Positions 42,737 through 54,157 of a stretch of DNA of 64,000 nucleotides are shown here, piece by piece. Within the stretch, counting starts at the first letter, position 1. Each line of letters begins with the position of its first letter. The notes beneath the pieces were generated by a model. It was given only the letters and a program-made list of their open reading frames with translations. It was not told where the DNA came from and searched no databases. The stretch is from Holophagales bacterium. GTDB taxonomy: Bacteria > Acidobacteriota > Thermoanaerobaculia > UBA5066. The translations under genes and the position numbers were made by a program. The DNA is taken from NCBI GenBank assembly GCA_016716705.1, contig JADJVF010000010.1, positions 62,001 to 126,000 on the forward strand. Reading direction: 5' to 3'.

Positions 42737-45700
42737 CTACCGCAGCTCCGGGATCCTCCCCGGCGTCCAGGGCGCTCCGGCCGCTTCGGCCTTCGCCTCG
42801 AGGGCCGACAGGTCCTTCACGATCGAGCGGAGCGTCGCGAGCGCCGTCTCGAGGCCCGATGCAGCGGTCTCCACCTCGCGCTCCTGCGTCGCGGTCGGCG
42901 CCGTCGTCGTCGACCAGTGCCCCGAGACGACGGTCTGCACGCGGTCGACGAGGCCCGGCAAGGCCGGCTCGTTCCGCTTTCCGAGAGTCGAATCTCCGTT
43001 CAGGACGACGTCGAGGTCGGCGAGGGCGATCCTGAGCCTCCGCGCTTCGGCGAGGAGCTCGGGGCCGGCGGCCGGCGTGTCGAGAAGCGCCTTCTCGAGG
43101 TGGTCGATGCGCGTCTTCGCCTCCTTCGCCGCCTCGACGGCGCCGAGGGCCGCGCGCTGGACGCGGGCCGTCTTCTTCGAGAACGCCAGGACCGCGGCGC
43201 GATCGACGGGCCCGAGCGACGACGCGCCGAGAGGGACGACCGCGAAGGACTGCGGCTCTCCGAGCGGGGTGACGACGCCGTCCACCTTCTTCGAGAGAGA
43301 GACCCGGTAGGTTCCCGGCGCCACCATCGGACCGCGCGGACCGGGACTCCACGGGTCCTCCTCCGGCTCCTTCAGCTGCGTCGGATTTGCGGCCGGGGTG
43401 CGGAGGTCCCAGGCGATGCGCGCGAAACCCGCCTTCGCCGGGGCGGTCAGGCGCCGCACGACGTTCCCCGTCTCGTCGACGACGGTCAGGAGAAGCGACG
43501 GCTCCTGTTCGCGGTCCTCGGCGCGGAGGTCGGCCCATGTCGGGTAGAGGACGTCCTCCCCCTTCTTCGCCTTCTCCTTCTCCGCCTCCTGACGAGCCTT
43601 CTTCCGGCCCTTCAGGTCTTCCTTGAGGTACGTCGTGAAGACGGCCCCGAACGGCGGGTTCGCAGCGGTGTAGAAGGACTCGCCGAGGAACGCCTTCCCC
43701 TTGAGGCCGTACGGGACCCTCGGGACGTAGGCCCACGCGTCGCGGACCGGGAAGAGCGTCGCCTCCTTCGCGAGCGTCTCCGGCGTCGCGAGGCGAAGCG
43801 GCGTCACGTCGTCGAGGATCCGGAAGCCGCGGCCGAACGTCGCGACGACGAGGTCGTTCTCGCGCTCCTGGAAGGCGAGGTCGCGGACGTTGATCGTCGG
43901 CATCCCGCCCTTCAGCTGGACCCACTTCTTCCCGCCGTCGTGCGTGAAGAAGAGGCCGAACTCCGTCCCGCAGTAGAGGAGGCCCGGCTTCTTCGGGTCC
44001 TCGGCCACGGTGTAGACCGTCCCGCGCGCGGGGAGGTCCCCGGCGATCGAGGTCCAGCTCTTCCCGCGGTCCGCGCTCTTCAGGAGGTAGGGCTTGAAGT
44101 CGCCCCGCTTGTGGTTGTCGAAGGCCGCGTAGACGGCGTCCGCCTCGTGCGGCGAGGCCGCGAGGTCGGCGACGTAGGTCATTTCCGGAACGCCCGGGAA
44201 CGAGGCGACCTTCCGCCAGCTCCCGCCGCCGTCCTCCGTCACCTGGACGAGACCGTCGTCCGTCCCCGCGTAGACGAGGTCCGCCTTCTTCGGGCTCTCG
44301 ACGAGAGAGACGATGTTTCCAAAGAACGACGTCGAGGCGTTCTTGGCGACCGCGTCGACGCTCCAGACGCGCCCCATGACCGGGAGGCGGTTCCGGTCGA
44401 CCTGCCGCGTCAGGTCGGGGCTGACGGCCTTCCAGCTGTTCCCGCGGTCCTCGCTCCGGAAGATCCTCTGCGCCGCGAACCAGAGCCGCGTCGGCGAGTG
44501 GGGCGAGATGATCAGCGGCGAGTCCCAGTTCCAGCGCAGGGCCGCGTCGTTCGGCCCCGCCTGCGGCTGGATGTCGACCTGCTCGCCCGTCTTCCGGTCG
44601 AACCTCACGAGGGCGCCGTGCTGCGCCTCGGAGTAGACGATGTCGGGGTTCCCCGGCTCGATCGCGGCGAAGAAGCCGTCGCCGCCCTGCGTGACGAACC
44701 AGTTCTCGTTCAGGATGCCGTGAACGTTGTCGGTCCGCGAAGGCCCGCCGAGGGTGGTGTTGTCCTGCGTTCCGCCGTAGACGTTGTAGAAGGGCTTCGC
44801 GTCGTCGACCGCCACCCGGTAGAACTGCGCCACCGGGAGGTTCGTCTTGAACTGCCAGGTCTCGCAACGGTCCCACGACTCGTAGATGCCGCCGTCGTTG
44901 CCGTTCAGGAGGTGGTCCGTGTTCTCCGGGTCGATCCAGAGGGCGTGGTTGTCGACGTGCTTGGCCTTCTCGCCCGCCTTCCGCCACGTCTTCCCGCCGT
45001 CGTCCGTCACCTGCATGTAGGTGTCCATCGAGTAGACGCGGTTGGCGTCCTTCGGGTCGGGGACGAGCTCCTGGTAGTACTGCGCCGACGTCGTCGCATA
45101 CTCTCCGCGCCGTTCCCAGCTCATTCCGCCGTCGAGCGAGCGGTAGAAGCCGCCGTCCTTTCCGCGCGCCTCGACGAGGGCGTAGACCGTGTCGGGCGCC
45201 GCCGGCGGGATGGCGAGGCCGATCCGGCCCACGTCCCCCTTCGGGAGGCCGTTCGTCAGCTTCGTCCAGGTCGCCCCGCCGTCGGTCGACTTGTGGATGC
45301 CGCTCTCCGGACCGCCGTTGATGAGCGTGAAGACGTGCCGGCGGCGCTGGTAGGCGGCGGCGTAGAGGACCTCGGGGTCCCGCGGGTCCATCCAGACGTC
45401 GCTGACGCCGGTCTTGTCGGAAATCGTCAGGACGGCCTTCCACGTCTTTCCGCCGTCCGTCGTCTTGTAGAGGCCCCGGTCGCCGCCGTCGGCCCACAGC
45501 GGTCCCTGGGCAGCGACGTAGACCGTCTTTCCGTCCTTCGGGTGGACGAGGATCTTTCCGATGTGCTCCGAGGCCTTCAGCCCGACGTTCTCCCAGGTCT
45601 TCCCGCCGTCGGAAGAGCGGTAGACGCCGTCGCCGAACCCGACGCTCCTCTGGCTGTTGTTCTCTCCCGTTCCGACCCAGACGACGAGGGTGTTCGTCGG

Positions 45701-46087
45701 GTCGAGCGTCACGCAGCCGATGGAGAAGGAGCCCTCGGAGTCGAAGACCGGTTCGAAGGTGGTCCCCCAGTTCGTCGTCTTCCAGACGCCGCCCGAGGCG
45801 ACGGCGACGTAGTAGGTCCCCTTGCGGACCGGGTCAATGGCCAGGTCGCCGATCCGTCCCGAGGTGACGGCGGGCCCGATGTCGCGCAGCTCGAGACCCG
45901 CGAACGAGTCGGCCGAGTAGGGGTCCTTCTTCTTGTCCGTGGCCGCTGCCGCAGCGCCAGCGGCCTTCCCGGGCTTCGTGGCCGCGGGTTTCGTGTCGGC
46001 GGCGGCCTTCGCGGGAGCCTTCTCCTGTGCGGCGGCGGGGAAGGTGATGGCGAGGGTGAGAGCGAGGAGAGTCGTGCGCGTTCTCAT
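42737..46087 (-). CDS. exported BNR/sortilin-type beta-propeller protein
   Basis: A 1116-aa secreted protein. The signal peptide (TTLLALTLAITFPAAAQ) is followed by an Ala/Lys-rich spacer, then about ten BNR/VPS10-type blades. Asp-box repeats recur as RSSDGGKTWENV, KTTDGGKTWKAV, KSTDGGATWTKL, RSLDGGMSWERR, TEDGGGSWRKV, KSADRGKSWTSI and FTHDGGKKWVQL. The last 300 residues contain a fibronectin-like domain (LLLTVVDETGNVVRRL) and a helical C-terminus (AALGAVEAAKEAKTRIDHL). Such proteins are often annotated as glycosyl hydrolases, but no sialidase catalytic residues are apparent. It lies 7 bases after the prolyl oligopeptidase gene, so a peptide or polymer-scavenging role in the periplasm is plausible. 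Confidence 0.85.
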   Translation of the reverse strand: MRTRTTLLALTLAITFPAAAQEKAPAKAAADTKPAATKPGKAAGAAAAATDKKKDPYSADSFAGLELRDIGPAVTSGRIGDLAIDPVRKGTYYVAVASGGVWKTTNWGTTFEPVFDSEGSFSIGCVTLDPTNTLVVWVGTGENNSQRSVGFGDGVYRSSDGGKTWENVGLKASEHIGKILVHPKDGKTVYVAAQGPLWADGGDRGLYKTTDGGKTWKAVLTISDKTGVSDVWMDPRDPEVLYAAAYQRRRHVFTLINGGPESGIHKSTDGGATWTKLTNGLPKGDVGRIGLAIPPAAPDTVYALVEARGKDGGFYRSLDGGMSWERRGEYATTSAQYYQELVPDPKDANRVYSMDTYMQVTDDGGKTWRKAGEKAKHVDNHALWIDPENTDHLLNGNDGGIYESWDRCETWQFKTNLPVAQFYRVAVDDAKPFYNVYGGTQDNTTLGGPSRTDNVHGILNENWFVTQGGDGFFAAIEPGNPDIVYSEAQHGALVRFDRKTGEQVDIQPQAGPNDAALRWNWDSPLIISPHSPTRLWFAAQRIFRSEDRGNSWKAVSPDLTRQVDRNRLPVMGRVWSVDAVAKNASTSFFGNIVSLVESPKKADLVYAGTDDGLVQVTEDGGGSWRKVASFPGVPEMTYVADLAASPHEADAVYAAFDNHKRGDFKPYLLKSADRGKSWTSIAGDLPARGTVYTVAEDPKKPGLLYCGTEFGLFFTHDGGKKWVQLKGGMPTINVRDLAFQERENDLVVATFGRGFRILDDVTPLRLATPETLAKEATLFPVRDAWAYVPRVPYGLKGKAFLGESFYTAANPPFGAVFTTYLKEDLKGRKKARQEAEKEKAKKGEDVLYPTWADLRAEDREQEPSLLLTVVDETGNVVRRLTAPAKAGFARIAWDLRTPAANPTQLKEPEEDPWSPGPRGPMVAPGTYRVSLSKKVDGVVTPLGEPQSFAVVPLGASSLGPVDRAAVLAFSKKTARVQRAALGAVEAAKEAKTRIDHLEKALLDTPAAGPELLAEARRLRIALADLDVVLNGDSTLGKRNEPALPGLVDRVQTVVSGHWSTTTAPTATQEREVETAASGLETALATLRSIVKDLSALEAKAEAAGAPWTPGRIPELR

Positions 46088-46093
46088 GACGTT

Positions 46094-48236
<2,143 letters not shown>

Positions 48237-48457
48237 GCGGGAGCGCTCCTCGGAAGGGATGGTCATCACGATGGGGCCGAGATCATCCCACGCCCCAACG
48301 GCCCCGGGGACCGTGGAAGGGTTTGCACGGACGCCCTTCGGATCCCGCGATGAAACCTTTCGGCCCCCGACCCGTAGCTGGGGCGTTGCGCCTGCCTGCG
48401 TATCGACCCATGCTGTGACTCCCTGACACACCCCCTTGAGCGAGGAGGACTGGACGC

Positions 48458-50015
48458 ATGCCTGACAATCCTGGGATGTCGCGACGAAAGCTGATCGGTC
48501 TCGGGGCGGCGACGCTCGCCGGAGCCGCCCTTCCCGACGCCCTGTTCAACCTCTCCTCCGCTGCCGCGGCGGCTGCCGGCCCGACCGAGGGCATCGGCTA
48601 CTTCGCCCGCTTCGGCGTGACGGAGAAGATGCTGCGGGACGGCCTCTCGGCCGCCCTCTCGCGCGGCGCCGACTACGCCGACCTCTTCTTCCAGCACCGC
48701 GTCTCCAACGGCCTCGGCCTCGAGGACGGCGAGGTGAACCGGGCTTCGACGTCCGTCGAGCTCGGCGTCGGGGTCCGCGCCGTCAAGGGCGACCAGACCG
48801 GCTACGCCTACACGGAAGACCTCACCCCCGAGGCGCTCGTCCAGGCCGCGAAGACGGCCGCCGCGATCGCCGACGGCCCGGCGACGCCCGGTCCGAAGGG
48901 GCTCGCGCTCGGCGCCGCCCTTCCCGCCCGCTACCCCGTGAAGACCCGCTGGGAAGACGTGCGGCCGCAGCAGAAGCTGCCGCTCCTCTCCGGGCCTCAA
49001 CGAGAAGGTCCTCGCGGCCGACAAGCGGATCCGCAAGGTCAACGTCAGCTTCGGCGACGAGGCGGGCGCGATCCTGATCGCCGACTCGAACGGCCGGATC
49101 GTCGAGGACCTCCAGCCGATGACGCGCCTCTACCTCTCCTGCGTCGCCGAGCAGGACGGGAAGAAGGAGACGAACGGCTACAACGTCGCCGGCCGCGCCG
49201 ACATCGGCTTCTACTCGCCCGAGAAGCTCGACCGGATGGTCAGGGAGGCCGTCTCGCGGACGGTCGTCCTCTTCGACGCCGTCACCCCGCCGGCCGGCGA
49301 GATGCCGGTCGTCCTGGGCGCCGGGGCCTCCGGGATCCTCCTCCACGAGGCGATCGGCCACGGCATGGAGGCCGACTTCAACCGCAAGGGGGTCTCCATC
49401 TTCTCCGACCGGATCGGCAAGCCGGTCGCGAACAAGTTCGTCAACATCGTCGACGAGGGGACGCTCGCCGCCGCCCGCGGTGCGATCAACGTCGACGACG
49501 AGGGCAACCCGGTCGGCAAGACGATGCTCGTGGAGAACGGCATCCTGACGACCTACCTCCACGACTCGATCTCCGCGAAGCACTACAAGGTCAAGCCGAC
49601 CGGCAACGGGCGGCGCGAGAGCTACCGCTACGCGCCCCTGCCGCGCATGCGCGCGACCTACATGCTCCCGGGGCCCCACAAGAAGGAAGAGATCATCGCG
49701 TCGGTGAAGAAGGGGATCTACTGCACGAACTTCACGAACGGCCAGGTGCAGATCGGCGCGGGCGACTTCACCTTCTACGTCAAGAACGGCTTCCTCATCG
49801 AGGACGGCAAGCTCACGACCCCGATCAAGGACGTCAACATCATCGGCAACGGCCCGAAGGTCCTCGAGAAGATCGACATGGTCGCCGACGACCTCGTCAT
49901 CGACGAGGGAGGCTGGACGTGCGGCAAGGACGGCCAGTCGGTCCCGGTCTCGCAGGGCATTCCCACCGTGCGCGTCGCGTCGATCACCGTCGGCGGACGC
50001 GGGAAGCAGGGTTGA
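48458..50015 (+). CDS. tldD: TldD-family metalloprotease with twin-arginine signal (one frame break)
   Basis: Reads as 518 aa if one G is removed from the GGG at 48992-48994. An AGGAGG site lies 9 bases before the ATG. Residues 7-40 form a Tat signal (SRRKLIGLGAATLAGAAL), which is absent from the classical cytoplasmic TldD. The TldD domain shows SRGADYADLFFQ, LEDGEVNRAS, GVGVRAVKG and the zinc motif LLHEAIGHGMEADF (HExxxH), with DEGTLAAARG and a C-terminal VRVASITVGG. TldD and TldE together degrade unstructured peptides. TldE follows at once, yet shows no export signal. Confidence 0.88.
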
Positions 50016-50016
50016 G

Positions 50017-51354
50017 GTGAGCACCATGGCACAGCAGGACATGCTCGCCGCCGCCCACGCCGCCGTGAAGGCCGCTCTCGGAAAGGGGGCCCAGGAGGCC
50101 TCCGCGCGCACCTACCGCGTCCGCGAGGTCAACGTGAAGTGGCGCGACGGGAAGCTGGAGCAGATCGACGAGGCGACGACCCGCGGCCTCGGCCTCACGC
50201 TCTACGTCGACGGCCGCTACTCGAACGTCTCGACGAGCGACCTGAGGCCCGAGGCGCTCGACACCTTCATCGGCGACTCCGTCGTCCTCACCCGGGCCCT
50301 CGCGAAGGACCCCTTCCGGACCCTGCCCGACCCGAAGCTCTACGAAGGGCAGGCGAAGGCCGACCTCCTCCTCGAGGACCCGAAGTACTCCACCGTGACC
50401 CCCGAGCAACGCCGCGCCGTCGCGAAGGAGATCGAGGCCGCCGCCCGCTCCGTCAAGGGCGCCGAGGCGATCCTCTCCGTCACCTCGAACTTCAGCGACA
50501 CGCTCTCCGAGACCTGGCGCGTCACCTCGAACGGCTTCTCCGGCGCGCGCCGCGACACGTCGTTCTTCATCTCGGCCGAGGCGAGCGTGAAGGACCCCGA
50601 CGGCCGCAAGCCGGAGGACTACGCCTACGGGGGCTCGCGCTTCGTCGCGGAGGTGCCGAAAGCCGCCCAGGTCGGCCGCGAAGCCGCCGAGCGGGCCCTC
50701 TCGCGCCTCGGGGCGAAGAAGGGCGAGTCGGCCGTGATGACGATGGCCGTCGAGAACCGCGCGGCGGGCCGCCTCCCCGCCTACCTCCTCGGCCCCCTCT
50801 CGGGCGGCGCGCTGCAGCAGAAGCGCTCGTTCCTCGAGGGCAAGCTCGGCCAGGCGATCGCGAGCCCCCTCCTCACCCTCGTCGACGACCCGCTCGTCCC
50901 GAAGGGATTCGGCTCGCGACTCTTCGACGGCGAGGGGATCGCCGCGAAGCGGATGCCGGTCATCGAGGCCGGCGTCCTCAAGGCCTACTACATCGACACC
51001 TACTACGGGAAGAAGCTCCAGATGGCGCCGACCACCGCCGGCCCGTCGAACGTCGTCTGGACGCTCGGCGACAAGGACCAGGCAGCGCTTCTCGCCGCGA
51101 TGAAGGACGGCATCCTCGTCACCGGCTTCCTCGGCGGCAACTCGAACGGCCTCACCGGCGACTTCTCCCTCGGCGTCCAGGGCTTCCGCGTCCGCGGCGG
51201 CAAGATCGCCGAGCCGGTCGGCGAGATGAACATCTCCGGCAACCACCTCGAGTTCTGGAAGAAGCTCGCCGCCGTCGGCAACGACCCCTACCCCTACTCC
51301 TCCATGAAGACCCCGACCCTCGTCTTCGAGGGCGTCCAGTTCGCGGGGACCTGA
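50017..51354 (+). CDS. tldE: TldE/PmbA-family protein
   Basis: A 445-aa protein homologous to TldD but without the HExxxH zinc site, as expected for TldE/PmbA. The start is GTG at 50017 or ATG at 50026. Recognisable blocks are WRDGKLEQIDEATTRGLGLTLYVDGRYSNVSTSDL (about residues 42-76), GARRDTSFFISAE, LFDGEGIAAKRMPVIEAGVL and GFLGGNSNGLTGDFSLGVQG near the end. It begins one base after tldD and would form the TldD/TldE heterodimer. The absence of a signal peptide is odd given TldD's Tat signal; co-export as a folded complex by Tat would resolve this. Confidence 0.9.
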   Translation: MSTMAQQDMLAAAHAAVKAALGKGAQEASARTYRVREVNVKWRDGKLEQIDEATTRGLGLTLYVDGRYSNVSTSDLRPEALDTFIGDSVVLTRALAKDPFRTLPDPKLYEGQAKADLLLEDPKYSTVTPEQRRAVAKEIEAAARSVKGAEAILSVTSNFSDTLSETWRVTSNGFSGARRDTSFFISAEASVKDPDGRKPEDYAYGGSRFVAEVPKAAQVGREAAERALSRLGAKKGESAVMTMAVENRAAGRLPAYLLGPLSGGALQQKRSFLEGKLGQAIASPLLTLVDDPLVPKGFGSRLFDGEGIAAKRMPVIEAGVLKAYYIDTYYGKKLQMAPTTAGPSNVVWTLGDKDQAALLAAMKDGILVTGFLGGNSNGLTGDFSLGVQGFRVRGGKIAEPVGEMNISGNHLEFWKKLAAVGNDPYPYSSMKTPTLVFEGVQFAGT

Positions 51355-51396
51355 CGAAAGCACGGGCCGCCCCGCGCGGCCGATCGACGTGAATCC

Positions 51397-51424
51397 GAGG
51401 GCCGGTCCGAAAGGGCCGGCCCTC
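51397..51424 (+). terminator. terminator hairpin after tldE
   Basis: A 12-bp stem (one T-G wobble) with a GAAA tetraloop, arms 51397-51408 and 51413-51424, lies 42 bases after the tldE stop and is followed by a pyrimidine-rich TCCTCCTCT. Confidence 0.7.
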
Positions 51425-51429
51425 TCCTC

Positions 51430-52194
51430 CTCTGCCCCGTCCCCGAGTAACAGACAGACCGGAGAGACCGGAGAGACGACGACGTCAGGCCACCTCGCGA
51501 ATCGCGGGTGGGAGGGGTATCCCACGGCGGCTCCTGCGCGCGAGCGACCCGCATCGGCTCCACTGCGCGGCCCGCCGGGGCGGAAGCCTTCCGGGGCCCG
51601 CCCCACACGCGGCCTCGTTGCACGCGCGTCGCCTGATCCGGCGGCCTGCTCGCGACCGTGGGGCCCGCGCGTGCTCGGACGCCGCTCGCGGGACACCCCT
51701 CCCCCCCGCTCAGTGCCCTGGCAATGAAGAACCCTGGTCACGCGGGAAGGGTCGATGGGCCGCCGATGGGGCCAGGTCTCTTTTACGGTCTGCCAGGGGC
51801 ATTCAACGAAGGCCCCTATGCGCTCAGGCATTCGCGTGGCGCTCCCTCGCGCTGCCGCTGAAAGCGGCTCCCAACCGATCGCTGAAGCTCGCCGGCCGCG
51901 GGTGGGGTGGTGCGTCTCGCGAGCCGCCCCTGAGCACGGCCGGGGACCCGCTCGAGCTCGCGAGGACCGGGCGGGGATCAGGCCCGCGCGCGTGTTTGAC
52001 GAGCGAAGCGAGGAGTTCGCGCGGGCCCCCCGCCCGGCCGCAGCGAGCTCGGAAGCGGGTCGGCCGCGCGGAGCAGGCGGCCGTGAGACGCACCGCCCCG
52101 CACGCGGCCCCCTGCCGAAGCGACGTCACGGTGAAGCTCGGTCTCTCGATCTCTCCCCGTCCCCGGTCTCCCGGTCTCCCGGCTTCTCCCCCGG
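51430..52194. other. long intergenic region, no gene recognised
   Basis: About 765 bases without a convincing coding frame; frames on both strands are low-complexity Arg/Ala/Gly translations. The region is edged by short tandem repeats: ACCGGAGAG twice at 51458-51475, and CCGGTCTC twice at 52163-52178, in roughly inverted relation. A small hairpin (AGGGGC/GCCCCT) sits near 51805. It might hold a non-coding RNA or be a remnant, but I see no known RNA family. Confidence 0.45.
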
Positions 52195-52548
52195 TCAGAG
52201 CGTCGGCAGGAGGGTCTTGACCTCGAGGGGCGGAAGCTCCGGCGGGTTGTCGGCCCACTCCTTGAGCTTCGTCCAGGGATAGAGGCCGTCGTTGTGGCCG
52301 TCTTTCCAGAAGATCTGGACGGCGTAGCCGCCGATCGGCGTCGTCGCGACGACCTCGAACGAGGCAGGCGTGTACGGCTTCTGAGGGGGCTTCGCGAGAC
52401 GTCCGAAGAGGTCGCGCTCGCCCGCGCAGCCGGCACATGGACAGAGGCGGCGGACATCCCGGAGCTTCAGGTAGCTCTCGGAGCCGTCCTTCCAGGAGAG
52501 GGCGAGCTCGTCGCCGATGACGAGGAGATGCGCGGGAGACGGAACCAT
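52195..52548 (-). CDS. DUF971 protein (GBBH-like N-terminal domain)
   Basis: A 117-aa protein matching the DUF971 family: LALSWKDGSESYLKLRDVRRLCPCAGC (Cys cluster binding zinc or iron), then GGYAVQIFWKDGHNDGLYPW near the end. The same fold forms the N-terminus of gamma-butyrobetaine hydroxylase and is fused to Mrp/ApbC iron-sulfur carriers in some bacteria. That suggests a metal or iron-sulfur link, but its role is undefined. It is encoded after the PKD protein on the same strand. Confidence 0.85.
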   Translation of the reverse strand: MVPSPAHLLVIGDELALSWKDGSESYLKLRDVRRLCPCAGCAGERDLFGRLAKPPQKPYTPASFEVVATTPIGGYAVQIFWKDGHNDGLYPWTKLKEWADNPPELPPLEVKTLLPTL

Positions 52549-52608
52549 GCCGCGATGGTACCCCGCCTCCCGCGGACGAGTCGTCAGGAGCCTGCCGCGA
52601 ACGCGGCC

Positions 52609-53997
52609 TTACGGGAAGGTGAAGGTGCAGGCCTGGACCTCGGCTCCCGGGGCGACGTCGAGGAGCCCGGCGCACTTGCTGCCGGACGTGGCCTGGGCCG
52701 TGTAGCTGAAGCGGGCCGTGGCGGGGCTCCCGGTGCAGGTGGCCGCATGCTTCACGTAGAGCGTGTAGGTGCCGGGCGGGAGGCGGTTGCCCTCGTAGAT
52801 GACGCTCTCCGTCCGGTTCCCGACGGTGCAGCCCGCCGGGATCTTCCGCCCGCCTGGCTGCGTCGCGACGTCGATCCCTCCCGGGCCCGCGATCCTCACG
52901 TCGAGGTCGGCGTCGCCCGACCAGCTCGCGAGGCCGGTCAGGTACTGCGGCGTCCCCTGCGGGTCGACCTTGACGGTCGCCACGTTCGCATTCGTCGCCG
53001 TCCCCCCCTGGCCGTCCGTCACCGTCAGGGAGACCGTGAAGGTGCCGGCGGACTGGTAGGTGAAGCTCGTCGTGGCCCCCGTCGCCGAACCGGCGCCGAA
53101 GTTCCACGTGTACGTGAGCGTGTTGCCGTCCGGGTCGGAGGCCGTCGCGGTTGCCGCCACCTGGAGCGGGACGGAGCCGTAGAGCGGCGTGACGCTGGCC
53201 GTCCCGATCGTCGGATTGCCGTTGGGAGTGTCGTTGCCGTTGTTGTTCGCCGCCACTGCGACCCCGACGCCGACCGCCACCGCGCCGGCCGCGATGCCGA
53301 CGATCGCCCCGGTCGAGAGGCCGCCCGTGGCTGCCGCGGCCGTGCCCGCTGCCGCGCCGGTCCCCGAAGCGAGGGCGGTCGAGAGCGAGACGACGGTTCC
53401 CGAGACGAGGATGACCTTCGCGATGTCGTCCTTGTTGAAGCCCGACGGAACCGGGTACTGCCCCGCCTTCGTCAACCCGATGGTCAGCCCTTCCCGCGGG
53501 GCGGTCACGGTGACGACGGCGCTCACCGTCCTCTCGTCTCGGCAGACGGTGCGGTCCGTGACGGGTGGGGCGTATTCCGGAGTCTTCTTGAACAGGCTCG
53601 CGCGGTCGAGGGCCTCGACGAAGTAGTCGATCCCGCGGATGCCGGGCATCGGCCGCGGCAGCTCGCCCATGAAATCTTCCTGAGCCCGCGGCTTCATCAG
53701 GACGTAGTAGAAGTCCTCGGTCCCGGCTGCCCGGAAGTAGACGAAGCCCTGGTCCATCTCGGCGACGGGCAGGACCCGCGCGTCGACGAGCGGGCGAGCC
53801 TCCGTCGAGAGGCACTTGAGCGGGTCGTGCGCGATCGAGAGGCGGGGGCTTTCACCCGCAGCAGCCTTCTTGACGACGGGGTCGGCCTGGGGAGCGGGAG
53901 CGGCGAAGGCCCCGGTCGAGAGCGTCGACGCGAGGAGAATCGCGCACGCCTGCCGGATGCCCAGCGGGACCTCGGGGAGCGGAACGAGCTTCTTCAC
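52609..53997 (-). CDS. exported PKD-domain protein with glycine-rich hydrophobic segment
   Basis: A 462-aa protein. A GTG start sits 7 bases after a GAGGAGG site. The signal peptide is CAILLASTLSTGAFAAPA. Residues 45-190 form an unrecognised periplasmic domain with several Cys. A Gly/Ala zipper-like hydrophobic stretch (about 203-250, TGGLSTGAIVGIAAGAVAVG) could insert in a membrane. A PKD domain follows (SDPDGNTLTYTWNFGAGSA, GTFTVSLTVTDGQGG). The C-terminal domain (about 355-462) resembles pre-peptidase C-terminal or DVUA-like beta domains (PPGTYTLYVKHAATC). Surface binding or assembly is likely; no enzyme motif is seen. Confidence 0.7.
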   Translation of the reverse strand: MKKLVPLPEVPLGIRQACAILLASTLSTGAFAAPAPQADPVVKKAAAGESPRLSIAHDPLKCLSTEARPLVDARVLPVAEMDQGFVYFRAAGTEDFYYVLMKPRAQEDFMGELPRPMPGIRGIDYFVEALDRASLFKKTPEYAPPVTDRTVCRDERTVSAVVTVTAPREGLTIGLTKAGQYPVPSGFNKDDIAKVILVSGTVVSLSTALASGTGAAAGTAAAATGGLSTGAIVGIAAGAVAVGVGVAVAANNNGNDTPNGNPTIGTASVTPLYGSVPLQVAATATASDPDGNTLTYTWNFGAGSATGATTSFTYQSAGTFTVSLTVTDGQGGTATNANVATVKVDPQGTPQYLTGLASWSGDADLDVRIAGPGGIDVATQPGGRKIPAGCTVGNRTESVIYEGNRLPPGTYTLYVKHAATCTGSPATARFSYTAQATSGSKCAGLLDVAPGAEVQACTFTFP

Positions 53998-54157
53998 GAG
54001 CGGTCCTCCTCGGTTCGGACGGTGACGGTCCATCGGGAGCCCTCCCCACGACGAGGGAGACGGTCACCCGACGGGCGCCTCCGGCACGAGAGACTTCAGG
54101 TTCTTGGGAGCGACTATACCGCTGACGCGCCGCGACGGAGGACCGGGATGCAATCCT

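Noticed and set aside
51618..53815. Long open frames on both strands across 51.6-53.8 kb.
   Set aside because: They are Arg/Gly/Ala/Pro-rich shadow frames without family motifs. The real genes there (DUF971, PKD protein) are in other frames.
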